From contig JBCCBM010000002.1 in the NCBI GenBank assembly GCA_039034015.1, positions 394,273-458,272 on the forward strand: DNA of 64,000 nucleotides, written 5' to 3'. Under the pieces are notes generated by a model. That model did no database searches, was not told the origin of the DNA, and saw nothing but the letters and a program-made list of their open reading frames with translations. The stretch is from Acuticoccus sp039034015 (GTDB lineage: Bacteria > Pseudomonadota > Alphaproteobacteria > Rhizobiales > Amorphaceae). Shown piece by piece: positions 26,378-33,536 of this stretch. A program made the position numbers and the translations under genes. Numbering within the stretch: position 1 is the first letter of the stretch; the number at the start of each line of letters is the position of its first letter.

Positions 26378-26885
26378 TGGCAAGGCGCTGAAAGCCCGCC
26401 ATTCGCGCTGGCCGCCGCGCCGAAATCCGCCGCGAGTTGACCCCCGCCCACGCAATCTCGCCCGACAGCCGCCCATACTCAATTTTCGGGCAGCGGTTCT
26501 GGATGACGGTGATGCCCTTTGCCTCCGCCGGCGCCACTGCCTCATCATTGCGAATGCCAAGCTGCAGCCACAACACCTTTGGCGGCGGGGCGAGGGCAAG
26601 CACCTCCTCCACCACGCCGGGCACCGCATCGGCCGCGCGAAACACATCCACCAAATCGATGGGCTCTGGCACATCCGCGATGGAGGCGTAGCAGGGGCGG
26701 CCCGCAATCTCGCCCCCCGCGCGCCCAGGATTAATGGGGTAGACGACAAATCCCTTTGCAATCAAGTATTTGAGCACAAAGTAGGACGGGCGCACATTGT
26801 TGGCCGACGCGCCGATCATCGCAACCGTGCGCGTCTCGCGAAGGACGCGGCCGATGAGGTCGTCGTCGTAAGCGTCGTGGGTCAT
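26355..26885 (-). CDS. CoA-binding domain protein (YccU-like)
   Basis: Rossmann-like CoA-binding protein of 176 residues resembling YccU, with VAMIGASANNVRPSYFV at the nucleotide-binding end and VIQNRCPKIEYGRL near the C-terminus. Function of the family is not established. Its last 23 bases overlap the 3' end of mccA on the other strand, and its ATG overlaps the stop of the fusion gene upstream by four bases. Confidence 0.85.
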   Translation of the reverse strand: MTHDAYDDDLIGRVLRETRTVAMIGASANNVRPSYFVLKYLIAKGFVVYPINPGRAGGEIAGRPCYASIADVPEPIDLVDVFRAADAVPGVVEEVLALAPPPKVLWLQLGIRNDEAVAPAEAKGITVIQNRCPKIEYGRLSGEIAWAGVNSRRISARRPARMAGFQRLAITPDRKG

Positions 26886-28288
26886 TTGGTGAAGATCGCC
26901 CGCACGACGGCCGCGCGGCCCTGGTGAAACCGCCCCTCGTCGAGCTCCACCTCGGTGGTCTCAAGGTGGGTCGGGGTGAGGCCGGCAAATTCTTCCGCCA
27001 GCCCCTCCGGCCCCACCAGAAGCGCCGGGTCGGACGGGCCGCCAGAGTTGTGCACCTTCTTCAACTCCAGCTGTTTTGGGGCAAACGCTTCCACCACCAG
27101 CATGCCGCCGGAGGCAAGCACCTCGGCCAGGCGGGCGTGGATCGGCCGGCGAAGGTCCGGCGGCAAATGGCAATAGATGAGCGTGATCAGATCGTAGGGG
27201 CCGGAAAGCGGCACATCGGCAAGGCTCCCCGCGGTGGCGGTGAGTGAAAGCCCCGCCGCCTCCGCACTGGCCCGGGCCTGGGCAACGGCCACCGGCGAAA
27301 GATCAACCATCTCCGTCTCATAGCCGAGCCCGGCCAGAAAGAGGGCGTTGCGCCCCTGGCCGTCGGCAGCGGCAAGTGCGCGGCCTTTGGGAAGGGTCGG
27401 CGCGACGGCGGCGAGGAAGGCGTTGGGCGCGGTCCCGAATGCGGCCTCGTCACCGGCGTATCGCGCGTCCCAAAAGGCGGCCTTGTCGGCCCGTAGGTCA
27501 CGCCAGTTCGCGGGCCGCTTGTCGCGGAACGCGGCAAGGCCCTCGCGCCCGTCGGGCAACAAAAGGTTCTCGACCATCGCATCGGCCGCCTTTTCATAGG
27601 CGGGCGCAAGGTCGAGCGACGCCGTCTCCCGCACTGAGCGCTTGCCGATGGCCAAAACCGCGCCCGAGTGGCTCGCAATGCGGTTGGCGAGCCTGTCGAC
27701 CTCGCCCCGCAGTGCGGCAGGGGGGACGGCCTCGTTGATGAGGCCGATGGTGGCGGCATGGGCCGCGTCCACAAGGTCGCCGGTCATCAGCATGTGCGCG
27801 GCGTGTTTTGGCGCGACGGTTCGGGTCAGCGGCACCGCGGGGGTGGAGCAATAAAGCCCGAAGGCGACGCCCGTTGTGCCGAAGGTCGCGGTGTCGGCGG
27901 CAATGGCAAGGTCGCACGCGGCGACGAGCTGGCAGCCTGCGGCAACAGCCGGCGCGTGCACCTCCGCGATCACCGGCTGGGGGAGGGTCGCGATCTTCGT
28001 CATCATCGCGCCGCAGGCGGCAAAGAGCGCGGCGAAATAGGCCTTTCCGCCGTCCTCGTCGGCGTGGTGGGCGGCCATCGCCTTCATGTCGTGCCCGGCG
28101 CAGAACGCGGGGCCGTCCGAGGCAATCACAATCACGCGCGCACCGGGCGCATCGAGCGCGTTTTCCAGCGCCTCGATCATCTCGAACGTCAAAAGGTTGC
28201 GCCCGGCCGGCCGGTTGAGCACGATGCGGCGCACGTTGTCGCGGTTTTCCACGAGAACGTGCGGGGTTTTTGAGGGGATCGCATCCAT
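26882..28288 (-). CDS. Crotonase-like domain fused to SAM methyltransferase
   Basis: Two-domain protein of 468 residues. Residues 1-260 are an enoyl-CoA hydratase/isomerase (ECHDC3-like) domain, with the oxyanion-hole segments CAGHDM (63-68) and AAGCQLVAACDLAIA. At the place where canonical hydratases carry a catalytic Glu it has LYCSTPAVPL. Residues 265-468 are a class I methyltransferase of the TehB-like type, opening AFWDARYAGDEAAFG with motif I altered to AAADGQGRNALFL. There is no stop or frameshift at the junction. ATG 28288 is chosen over GTG 28297. The fusion may act in CoA-linked or detoxifying metabolism; I cannot assign a reaction. Confidence 0.8.
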   Translation of the reverse strand: MDAIPSKTPHVLVENRDNVRRIVLNRPAGRNLLTFEMIEALENALDAPGARVIVIASDGPAFCAGHDMKAMAAHHADEDGGKAYFAALFAACGAMMTKIATLPQPVIAEVHAPAVAAGCQLVAACDLAIAADTATFGTTGVAFGLYCSTPAVPLTRTVAPKHAAHMLMTGDLVDAAHAATIGLINEAVPPAALRGEVDRLANRIASHSGAVLAIGKRSVRETASLDLAPAYEKAADAMVENLLLPDGREGLAAFRDKRPANWRDLRADKAAFWDARYAGDEAAFGTAPNAFLAAVAPTLPKGRALAAADGQGRNALFLAGLGYETEMVDLSPVAVAQARASAEAAGLSLTATAGSLADVPLSGPYDLITLIYCHLPPDLRRPIHARLAEVLASGGMLVVEAFAPKQLELKKVHNSGGPSDPALLVGPEGLAEEFAGLTPTHLETTEVELDEGRFHQGRAAVVRAIFTK

Positions 28289-28324
28289 GGGCGCCACTGA
28301 AAGGCCCGCAGATTGGCCTTGTCA

Positions 28325-28741
28325 ATGAGGCCTGGCCTCGATGCGCACGCCGTCACCGCGCACCTTCGCGAAACCTTCCCGCAAATGTTTGAAGGCCAGG
28401 CGCTCTCCATCGAGGCCGCCAGCGACGGTGTGGCAACGCTCCGCCTTGCACCCGGAGTGCGCCACCTGCGGCCCGGCAACGTCGTCTCCGGCCCCACCTT
28501 CATGATGCTGGCCGACGCGGCGGCCTACGTGGCGCTCCTGTCCCGCAGCGCCGATGCCGCGCCGGCGGTGACCTCCAACCTGTCGATTTCCTTCCTGTCG
28601 GCGGGGCGGGCGGATGCGCCGATCCTCCAGCGCGCGGCGGTGGTGAAGGCCGGCCGGCGCCTTGCGACAATCGTGGCGGAGGCGAGCAGCGAAGACGGCC
28701 GCCGCCTCACCCACGCAACGCTCACCTACGTCATGGGGTAG
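28325..28741 (+). CDS. PaaI-type hotdog thioesterase
   Basis: Hotdog-fold thioesterase of 138 residues with the PaaI-like core HLRPGNVVSGPTFMMLADAAAY and AVTSNLSISFL. Such proteins cleave acyl- or aryl-CoA thioesters as tetramers. ATG 28325 is chosen; the frame extends four codons upstream without a better ribosome site. It is transcribed away from the fusion gene with only 36 bases between start codons. Confidence 0.85.
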   Translation: MRPGLDAHAVTAHLRETFPQMFEGQALSIEAASDGVATLRLAPGVRHLRPGNVVSGPTFMMLADAAAYVALLSRSADAAPAVTSNLSISFLSAGRADAPILQRAAVVKAGRRLATIVAEASSEDGRRLTHATLTYVMG

Positions 28742-28781
28742 CGCGCTATCGCGCATGCGGACGCCTGTGTTAGCGTTCCCC

Positions 28782-29069
28782 ATGCTTCGTGTTGTCGCAG
28801 TCTTTTTGATGCTTTCGCTCGCCCCGGCCCCCGCCCACGCCGGCAAGGCGAGCCTGTTTGACGGGCTGTTCCCCCGGCTCTTCGGCAAGGACGGGGGCGA
28901 TGTTGCAACCCGCCCCGGCCGCCACACCCGCACCCGCATCCGCACCCGGGCGCGCTTGTGCCGGGAGGGCGACCGCGCGTGCGAACGGGTGCGCGACTTC
29001 GGGGTCGACCTTGGCGTCGACCAGGGGACGTCGCGTGTCAAGGACCGGTTTTCGGACGATGATCGCTGA
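28782..29069 (+). CDS. Small secreted Arg-rich protein
   Basis: Predicted secreted protein of 95 residues. MLRVVAVFLMLSLAPAPAHA is a standard Sec signal peptide with an AHA cleavage site; the mature part is about 75 residues, unusually Arg-rich in the middle and with two Cys (LCREGDRACERV) that could form a disulfide. ATG 28755 would add nine residues. No family recognised. It overlaps nothing and ends directly at the LysR stop on the opposite strand. Confidence 0.6.
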   Translation: MLRVVAVFLMLSLAPAPAHAGKASLFDGLFPRLFGKDGGDVATRPGRHTRTRIRTRARLCREGDRACERVRDFGVDLGVDQGTSRVKDRFSDDDR

Positions 29070-29936
29070 TCAGGCGGCCGCGCGGGCGGGCTGGCGGATC
29101 ACGTCAAAGAGGGTTTTGGCCGCCTCGTTGACGCCCTGGCCAAGGGCAACGCGGATCGAGACAGTGCCAAGCTCGGGAAGGCCCGCCTCGCCGGTGAGGC
29201 GCACGAGCCCTGGCACAAAATAGCTGAGCGGCATCGGCGAGACCGCAATGTCGGCCGCCACCGCCGCCACCTGCCCAAGGGAAAAGCTGCAACTGAATGC
29301 GAGGCGATAGGGGATGCCCGCGCGCTCCAACGCGTCGCACGCCGTGTGGCGCCAGTGGCAATTGACGCCGGGCAATGCAAGCGGGAGCGGCCGGCGGGAA
29401 AACGCCTCGCCACCGGCAGCGCCCAGCCACACCAAAGGTTCGACCCCCAAAAGGTCAGGCGGCGCGCGGGTGCCAAGGGACTCGCCCTCCACGTAAGCAA
29501 GGTCGAGCGTGCCCTCCTCAACGCCGTCGAGAAGTTTTGCGCTGGTCTCCATGGTGACCTCAAGCTCCACCGCGGGGCAGAGCTGCGAAAAGCGTGGCAG
29601 GGCGCCGGTCAAAAGCCGCAACTCATAGTCGTCCGGCACGCCAAGGCGCACCAGGCCGCCGGGCGCGGGACGCCCCACCCGCATCAACGCCTCCTCGTGC
29701 AGCGAGAGGATGCGGCGGGCGTATCCCAAAAACTCCTCCCCCGCCTCGGTGAGCCGCACCGAGCGCCCGTCCTTGGCAAAGAGCGCGGCGCCAATGCTCG
29801 CCTCAAGCTTGGCCATCTGCATCGAAACCGCGGAGGGCGTGCGGAACACACGCTCGGCGGCTGCGCGAAAACTCCCCGCCTCGCACACAGCGACGAAGGT
29901 GGTGAGGTGGTCGGTCTCAACGGGAGGTGTTTGCAT
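29070..29936 (-). CDS. LysR-family transcription regulator
   Basis: LysR regulator of 288 residues from ATG 29936 (MQTPPVETDHLTTFVAVCEAG). The winged helix-turn-helix covers residues 10-65 (SFRAAAERVFRTPSAVSMQMAKLE), followed by an effector-binding domain. It is divergent from a DUF1127 gene, an arrangement common in rhizobia, and probably regulates that gene and itself from the palindromic region between them. Confidence 0.9.
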   Translation of the reverse strand: MQTPPVETDHLTTFVAVCEAGSFRAAAERVFRTPSAVSMQMAKLEASIGAALFAKDGRSVRLTEAGEEFLGYARRILSLHEEALMRVGRPAPGGLVRLGVPDDYELRLLTGALPRFSQLCPAVELEVTMETSAKLLDGVEEGTLDLAYVEGESLGTRAPPDLLGVEPLVWLGAAGGEAFSRRPLPLALPGVNCHWRHTACDALERAGIPYRLAFSCSFSLGQVAAVAADIAVSPMPLSYFVPGLVRLTGEAGLPELGTVSIRVALGQGVNEAAKTLFDVIRQPARAAA

Positions 29937-29940
29937 CCGT

Positions 29941-29984
29941 TCAGTCTCGCTGATCAATTTGATCAAATCAATTCGTTCGACTGA
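29941..29984. promoter_or_regulatory. Candidate LysR operator region
   Basis: The 94-base divergent spacer contains the perfect palindrome ATTTGATCAAAT (29957-29968), set inside a wider inverted repeat TCAGTC (29941-29946) and GACTGA (29979-29984). LysR proteins bind such dyads next to their own promoter. No direct proof of binding. Confidence 0.45.
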
Positions 29985-30030
29985 ACAGTCGTGTGCCTCC
30001 ATCTTCGCTGTGCGTCAACGGAGAACGGCC

Positions 30031-30330
30031 ATGACACCCCTAGCCACCCATCCCACGGGCCCTGTTTCGGGGCTTCTTCGCGCGCTCACCGCGTTCCGCG
30101 CGGAGGTATCGCGGCGCAGAGCGCTCACCCAACTGTTGCAGCTCAGCGATTGGCAGCTCAATGACATTGGCCTTTCGCGCGGCGCGGTGGAGCGGTCGCT
30201 GGAGGCGCCCATGTGGCGGCGCGCGCAGGTTTGGCTGCTTTCCGCCTGCCTCGGCCACGAACAGCGTCTCGGTACTCTGATACCTCATAACCAGATGGCT
30301 GAAAACACAGGGCATTTTGTGAGGTGTTGA
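30031..30330 (+). CDS. DUF1127 protein
   Basis: Protein of 99 residues with the DUF1127 core (LLQLSDWQLNDIGLSRGAVE) near residues 38-57, an Arg-rich amphipathic segment whose consensus is LsDreLrDIGLsR. Small DUF1127 proteins in alphaproteobacteria have been linked to phosphate and carbon stress and to RNA maturation. This one has a longer C-terminal part than the classic 45-residue forms. Divergent from the LysR gene. Confidence 0.8.
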   Translation: MTPLATHPTGPVSGLLRALTAFRAEVSRRRALTQLLQLSDWQLNDIGLSRGAVERSLEAPMWRRAQVWLLSACLGHEQRLGTLIPHNQMAENTGHFVRC

Positions 30331-30337
30331 CGGCTGT

Positions 30338-30382
30338 GGGCGCGGTGTGCATATCCCCATCGTCGCGCGAAACACCGCGCCC
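30338..30382 (+). promoter_or_regulatory. Leader hairpin upstream of rplM
   Basis: GGGCGCGGTGT (30338-30348) pairs perfectly with ACACCGCGCCC (30372-30382), an 11-base-pair stem around a 23-base loop, 23 bases before the rplM ATG. It could be the terminator of the DUF1127 gene, but no T-run follows. A leader that lets L13 regulate its own operon, as reported for E. coli rplM, is an alternative. Confidence 0.5.
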
Positions 30383-30405
30383 CCTTCACACACGGTTGAT
30401 GGTCC

Positions 30406-30870
30406 ATGACAACGGTTTCCGCGAAGCCCGCGGACATTGAAAAACAGTGGGTGCTGATCGACGCCACCGATCTTGTGGTCGGCCGGCTCGCCTCGCAGAT
30501 TGCGCTGCGCCTGCGCGGAAAGCACCTGCCGCTCTACACCCCCCATGTCGACTGCGGTGACAATGTCATTGTCATCAACGCCGACAAGGTGCGCTTCACC
30601 GGCCGGAAGGTCGAGCAGCAGACCTATTACAAGCACACCGGCCACCCCGGCGGCATCAAAGAGCGCACCGCGAAGCAGATCCTAGAAGGTCGCTTTCCCG
30701 AGCGGGTGCTTGAGGCGGCCGTGCGGCGGATGATGCCCCGCGGCCCGCTGGGTCGCAAGCAGTTGAAAAATCTGCGGGTTTATTCGGGCGAAACGCATCC
30801 CCACGAGGCGCAACAGCCGGTCACCATCAACATCGGCGCGCAAAACAAAAAGAATGTGAGGGAGAAATGA
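30406..30870 (+). CDS. rplM: 50S ribosomal protein L13
   Basis: Ribosomal protein of 154 residues with the L13 signatures WVLIDATDLVVGRLAS and KVRFTGRKVEQQTYYKHTGH. First gene of the usual rplM-rpsI pair; its stop overlaps the rpsI ATG. Confidence 0.97.
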   Translation: MTTVSAKPADIEKQWVLIDATDLVVGRLASQIALRLRGKHLPLYTPHVDCGDNVIVINADKVRFTGRKVEQQTYYKHTGHPGGIKERTAKQILEGRFPERVLEAAVRRMMPRGPLGRKQLKNLRVYSGETHPHEAQQPVTINIGAQNKKNVREK

Positions 30871-31376
30871 GCGACACCGTTCAAAGCCTTGAAGATCTTG
30901 GCGCTGCCATGGGCCAAGAGGGCGGCGAGGGCGAGGTCGTCACAGCGCCGGTCCACGTGCAAAAGCTTGACGCCCACGGCCGGGCCTACGCCACCGGCAA
31001 GCGCAAGGACGCGGTCGCCCGGGTCTGGGTGAAGCCCGGCACCGGCCGCATCACCGTTTCCGGCCCCAAGGGCAAGGAAAAGCCGGTCGAAGAGTATTTT
31101 GCGCGGCCCGTCCTGCAGATGGTGATCCGCCAGCCGCTCCTCATCACCCAGCGCGATGGCCAGTTCGACATTCGGTGCACCGTCTCCGGCGGCGGACTGT
31201 CGGGCCAAGCGGGCGCCGTGCGCCACGGCATTTCCAAGGCGCTCACCCACTATGAGCCCGAGCTGCGGAGCGTTCTGAAACGCGTCGGCTTCCTCACCCG
31301 TGACAGCCGCGTTGTGGAACGCAAAAAGTACGGCAAGCGCAAAGCCCGCCGTTCGTTCCAGTTTTCCAAACGCTAA
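30867..31376 (+). CDS. rpsI: 30S ribosomal protein S9
   Basis: Ribosomal protein of 169 residues with the S9 core ATGKRKDAVARVWV and the basic C-terminus KARRSFQFSKR whose tail contacts P-site tRNA. About 38 N-terminal residues (acidic, Glu/Gly-rich) precede the core; this extension is usual for alphaproteobacterial S9. Confidence 0.97.
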   Translation: MSDTVQSLEDLGAAMGQEGGEGEVVTAPVHVQKLDAHGRAYATGKRKDAVARVWVKPGTGRITVSGPKGKEKPVEEYFARPVLQMVIRQPLLITQRDGQFDIRCTVSGGGLSGQAGAVRHGISKALTHYEPELRSVLKRVGFLTRDSRVVERKKYGKRKARRSFQFSKR

Positions 31377-31386
31377 GGCCAATACC

Positions 31387-31869
31387 ATGCAATACGATGG
31401 TTTCCGGCCGGGAGCGGCCGGGGCCATCGTCGCCCTCCACGGCCGCCACTATGCGGCCAACTGGGGGTTCGGCCCCGGGTTCGAAGGCAAGGTTGCCGAG
31501 GAACTCGGCGCCTTCTTGCGTCAACACGACCCGGCGCGCGACCTCTTCCGTGCCGCCTACGACGGCGACACGCTGGTGGGCAGCCTCATCATCGACCACA
31601 CCGTGACGGGCGAGGGCGGCGCACACCTGCGCTGGTTCATCGTCAGCGAAGCCGCGCGCGGAACAGGCGTTGGCCGCCAGCTGATGGCCGATGCCATGGC
31701 GTTTGTGGACGATCAGCGCACGCCCCTCACGTGGCTCACCACATTTTCCGGGCTCACCGCGGCCCGCGCGCTTTATGAGCGCTTCGGCTTCACCCTCACG
31801 CGGGAAGACGCCATCGACCAATGGAATGGCGGCGTTCGCGAACAACGCTTTGAAAGGAGGCTCCCATGA
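31387..31869 (+). CDS. GNAT-family N-acetyltransferase
   Basis: Acetyl-CoA-dependent transferase of 160 residues. The acetyl-CoA loop appears as GTGVGRQLM near residues 97-105, and the C-terminal LYERFGF segment is typical of GNAT proteins. ATG 31387 is 11 bases after rpsI; the 3' end overlaps argC by four bases. The substrate is unknown. Confidence 0.85.
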   Translation: MQYDGFRPGAAGAIVALHGRHYAANWGFGPGFEGKVAEELGAFLRQHDPARDLFRAAYDGDTLVGSLIIDHTVTGEGGAHLRWFIVSEAARGTGVGRQLMADAMAFVDDQRTPLTWLTTFSGLTAARALYERFGFTLTREDAIDQWNGGVREQRFERRLP

Positions 31870-32894
31870 AAATCGGGATTCTTGGCGCATCGGGCTACAC
31901 CGGGGCCGAAGCGGTCCGCCTCCTTTCGCGCCACCCGGAGGCAGAGATTGTCGCCCTGTCGGCCGACAGCAACGCCGGCAAACCCATGGCCGCCGTCTAC
32001 CCGCAATTTTCCGAGCTTGCGCTCCCAACGCTGCAAAAGATCGACGAGATCGATGTGGCCGCGCTCGATGTCCTCTTCTGCGCGCTCCCCCACGGCACGC
32101 CGCAGCCCACAATTGCGGCTGCGCTCACCACAAAGCCGACGCTCAAAGTCATCGACATTTCCGCCGATTTCCGCCTCTCCGACACGGCCGAGTACGCAAA
32201 ATGGTACGGCCACGAGCACCTTGCGCCGGACCTTCAGAAAGAGGCGGTCTATGGCCTCACCGAGATCCACCGCGAGGCAGTGCGCGGGGCGCGCCTCGTC
32301 GGCAACCCCGGCTGCCACACGACAACCGGGCTCTTGCCGCTCATCCCGCTGGTGGCGGCGGGCGCGGTGGATCCTGAGCGCATCATCGTCGACAACAAAA
32401 CCGGCATGTCGGGCGCTGGCCGATCGGCCAAGGTGGGCATGCTCTTTTCAGAGGTGTCGGAAGGGTTCCACGCCTACGCCGTCGGCAGCCACCGCCACAC
32501 GTCTGAATTTGACCAAGAGCTTTCGCGGGCGGCCGGCTACCGGGTGGCGGTCACCTTCACCCCCCACCTTGTGCCGATGAACCGCGGCATCTTGTCGACC
32601 ATCTACGTGGAGGGCGATGCGGCGCGCATCCACGCAATCTTGCGCGAGCGGTACGCGGATGAACACTTTGTGGCCGTCCTCCCCTTTGGCGAGGCGCCGC
32701 AAACCCGCCACGTGCGCGGCTCGAACTATGTGCGCATCGGCGTTGCGGCCGACCGGCGCGAGGGCCGCACGGTGGTGATGAGCGCCATCGACAATCTGGT
32801 GAAGGGCGCGTCCGGCCAAGCCATCCAGAACATGAATGTGATGTGCGGCCTGCCGGAGCGAACCGGCATCGACGCGCTGGCGTTGTTTCCTTAA
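31866..32894 (+). CDS. argC: N-acetyl-gamma-glutamyl-phosphate reductase
   Basis: Arginine biosynthesis enzyme of 342 residues, the long (type 1) form. The N-terminal NADP motif is GILGASGYTGAE; the catalytic Cys 150 is in NPGCHTTT. It reduces N-acetylglutamyl phosphate to the semialdehyde. It follows rplM-rpsI in many alphaproteobacteria, here with a GNAT gene inserted between them. Confidence 0.95.
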   Translation: MKIGILGASGYTGAEAVRLLSRHPEAEIVALSADSNAGKPMAAVYPQFSELALPTLQKIDEIDVAALDVLFCALPHGTPQPTIAAALTTKPTLKVIDISADFRLSDTAEYAKWYGHEHLAPDLQKEAVYGLTEIHREAVRGARLVGNPGCHTTTGLLPLIPLVAAGAVDPERIIVDNKTGMSGAGRSAKVGMLFSEVSEGFHAYAVGSHRHTSEFDQELSRAAGYRVAVTFTPHLVPMNRGILSTIYVEGDAARIHAILRERYADEHFVAVLPFGEAPQTRHVRGSNYVRIGVAADRREGRTVVMSAIDNLVKGASGQAIQNMNVMCGLPERTGIDALALFP

Positions 32895-32933
32895 GCTCTT
32901 CAGGCGGGCGTCGCACGCTGAGAGGGGGCACGG

Positions 32934-33275
32934 ATGAGCGATCGCGCAACCAAGGTTCTGTGCTTTGCCTCGGGCCGCGGCTCTGAGTGGCAGGCCCACT
33001 GCCTCGACTTTGACATTGCCGTGGAGGGGGCATCGTTTGACGATGTCTCCAAGGTCCTCGAACAGGCGATTGCAACTTATGTCGCCGATGCACACGCGGA
33101 GGCCCCGGCGAACCAAGAACGGTTGCTGTCCCGCCGCGCGCCCATCATGGTGCGCGCCGGATGGATCGCGCGGTTTATTTACGCCGTTGTTCTATCGCGA
33201 ACCAAAGACACCATGCTCCGCCACAGCTTTACTTTGCCGTGCCCCGCCTCAAGTGCACCTTCCGCGGATTCATAG
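32934..33275 (+). CDS. hicB: HicB-like antitoxin
   Basis: Protein of 113 residues. Residues 8-50 resemble the HicB partial RNase H-like fold (WQAHCLDFDIAVEGASFDDV). The C-terminal half lacks the ribbon-helix-helix or HTH DNA-binding domain of classic HicB and contains a hydrophobic stretch (WIARFIYAVVLS). It overlaps the HicA-like gene by 37 bases, so the two are probably translationally coupled. The antitoxin role rests on the partner and gene order. Confidence 0.68.
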   Translation: MSDRATKVLCFASGRGSEWQAHCLDFDIAVEGASFDDVSKVLEQAIATYVADAHAEAPANQERLLSRRAPIMVRAGWIARFIYAVVLSRTKDTMLRHSFTLPCPASSAPSADS

Positions 33276-33469
33276 CGATCATCGAGGCCAACGGTTTTGC
33301 CCTCCATCGCCATGATGGTGGCAGCCACCGCCGCTACCGCGCTGAGCGGGACGGGAGCGTCCACTTTGTCGACGTGGCGGCGCATAATCTTGGCGATGAA
33401 ATCAAATCCGGCACGTTGAACGCCATGATCCGCCAAAGCGGCCTTCCGAAAAAGCTCTTTCGCAAGTAA
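33239..33469 (+). CDS. hicA: HicA-family toxin (mRNA interferase)
   Basis: Small double-stranded-RNA-binding-fold toxin, 76 residues from GTG 33239 (MPRLKCTFRGFIAIIEANGF). The catalytic His context GGSHRRY is present, and the C-terminus GTLNAMIRQSGLPKKLFRK is typical of the family. HicA cleaves mRNA and is held inactive by HicB. The start lies inside the antitoxin gene in another frame. Confidence 0.75.
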   Translation: MPRLKCTFRGFIAIIEANGFALHRHDGGSHRRYRAERDGSVHFVDVAAHNLGDEIKSGTLNAMIRQSGLPKKLFRK

Positions 33470-33536
33470 GCGCCTCTTGCTTCCGCGGCACAAAAATCTA
33501 TGCATTCTCATAGACCGCTGTGCTGGGGAGAGGGCC

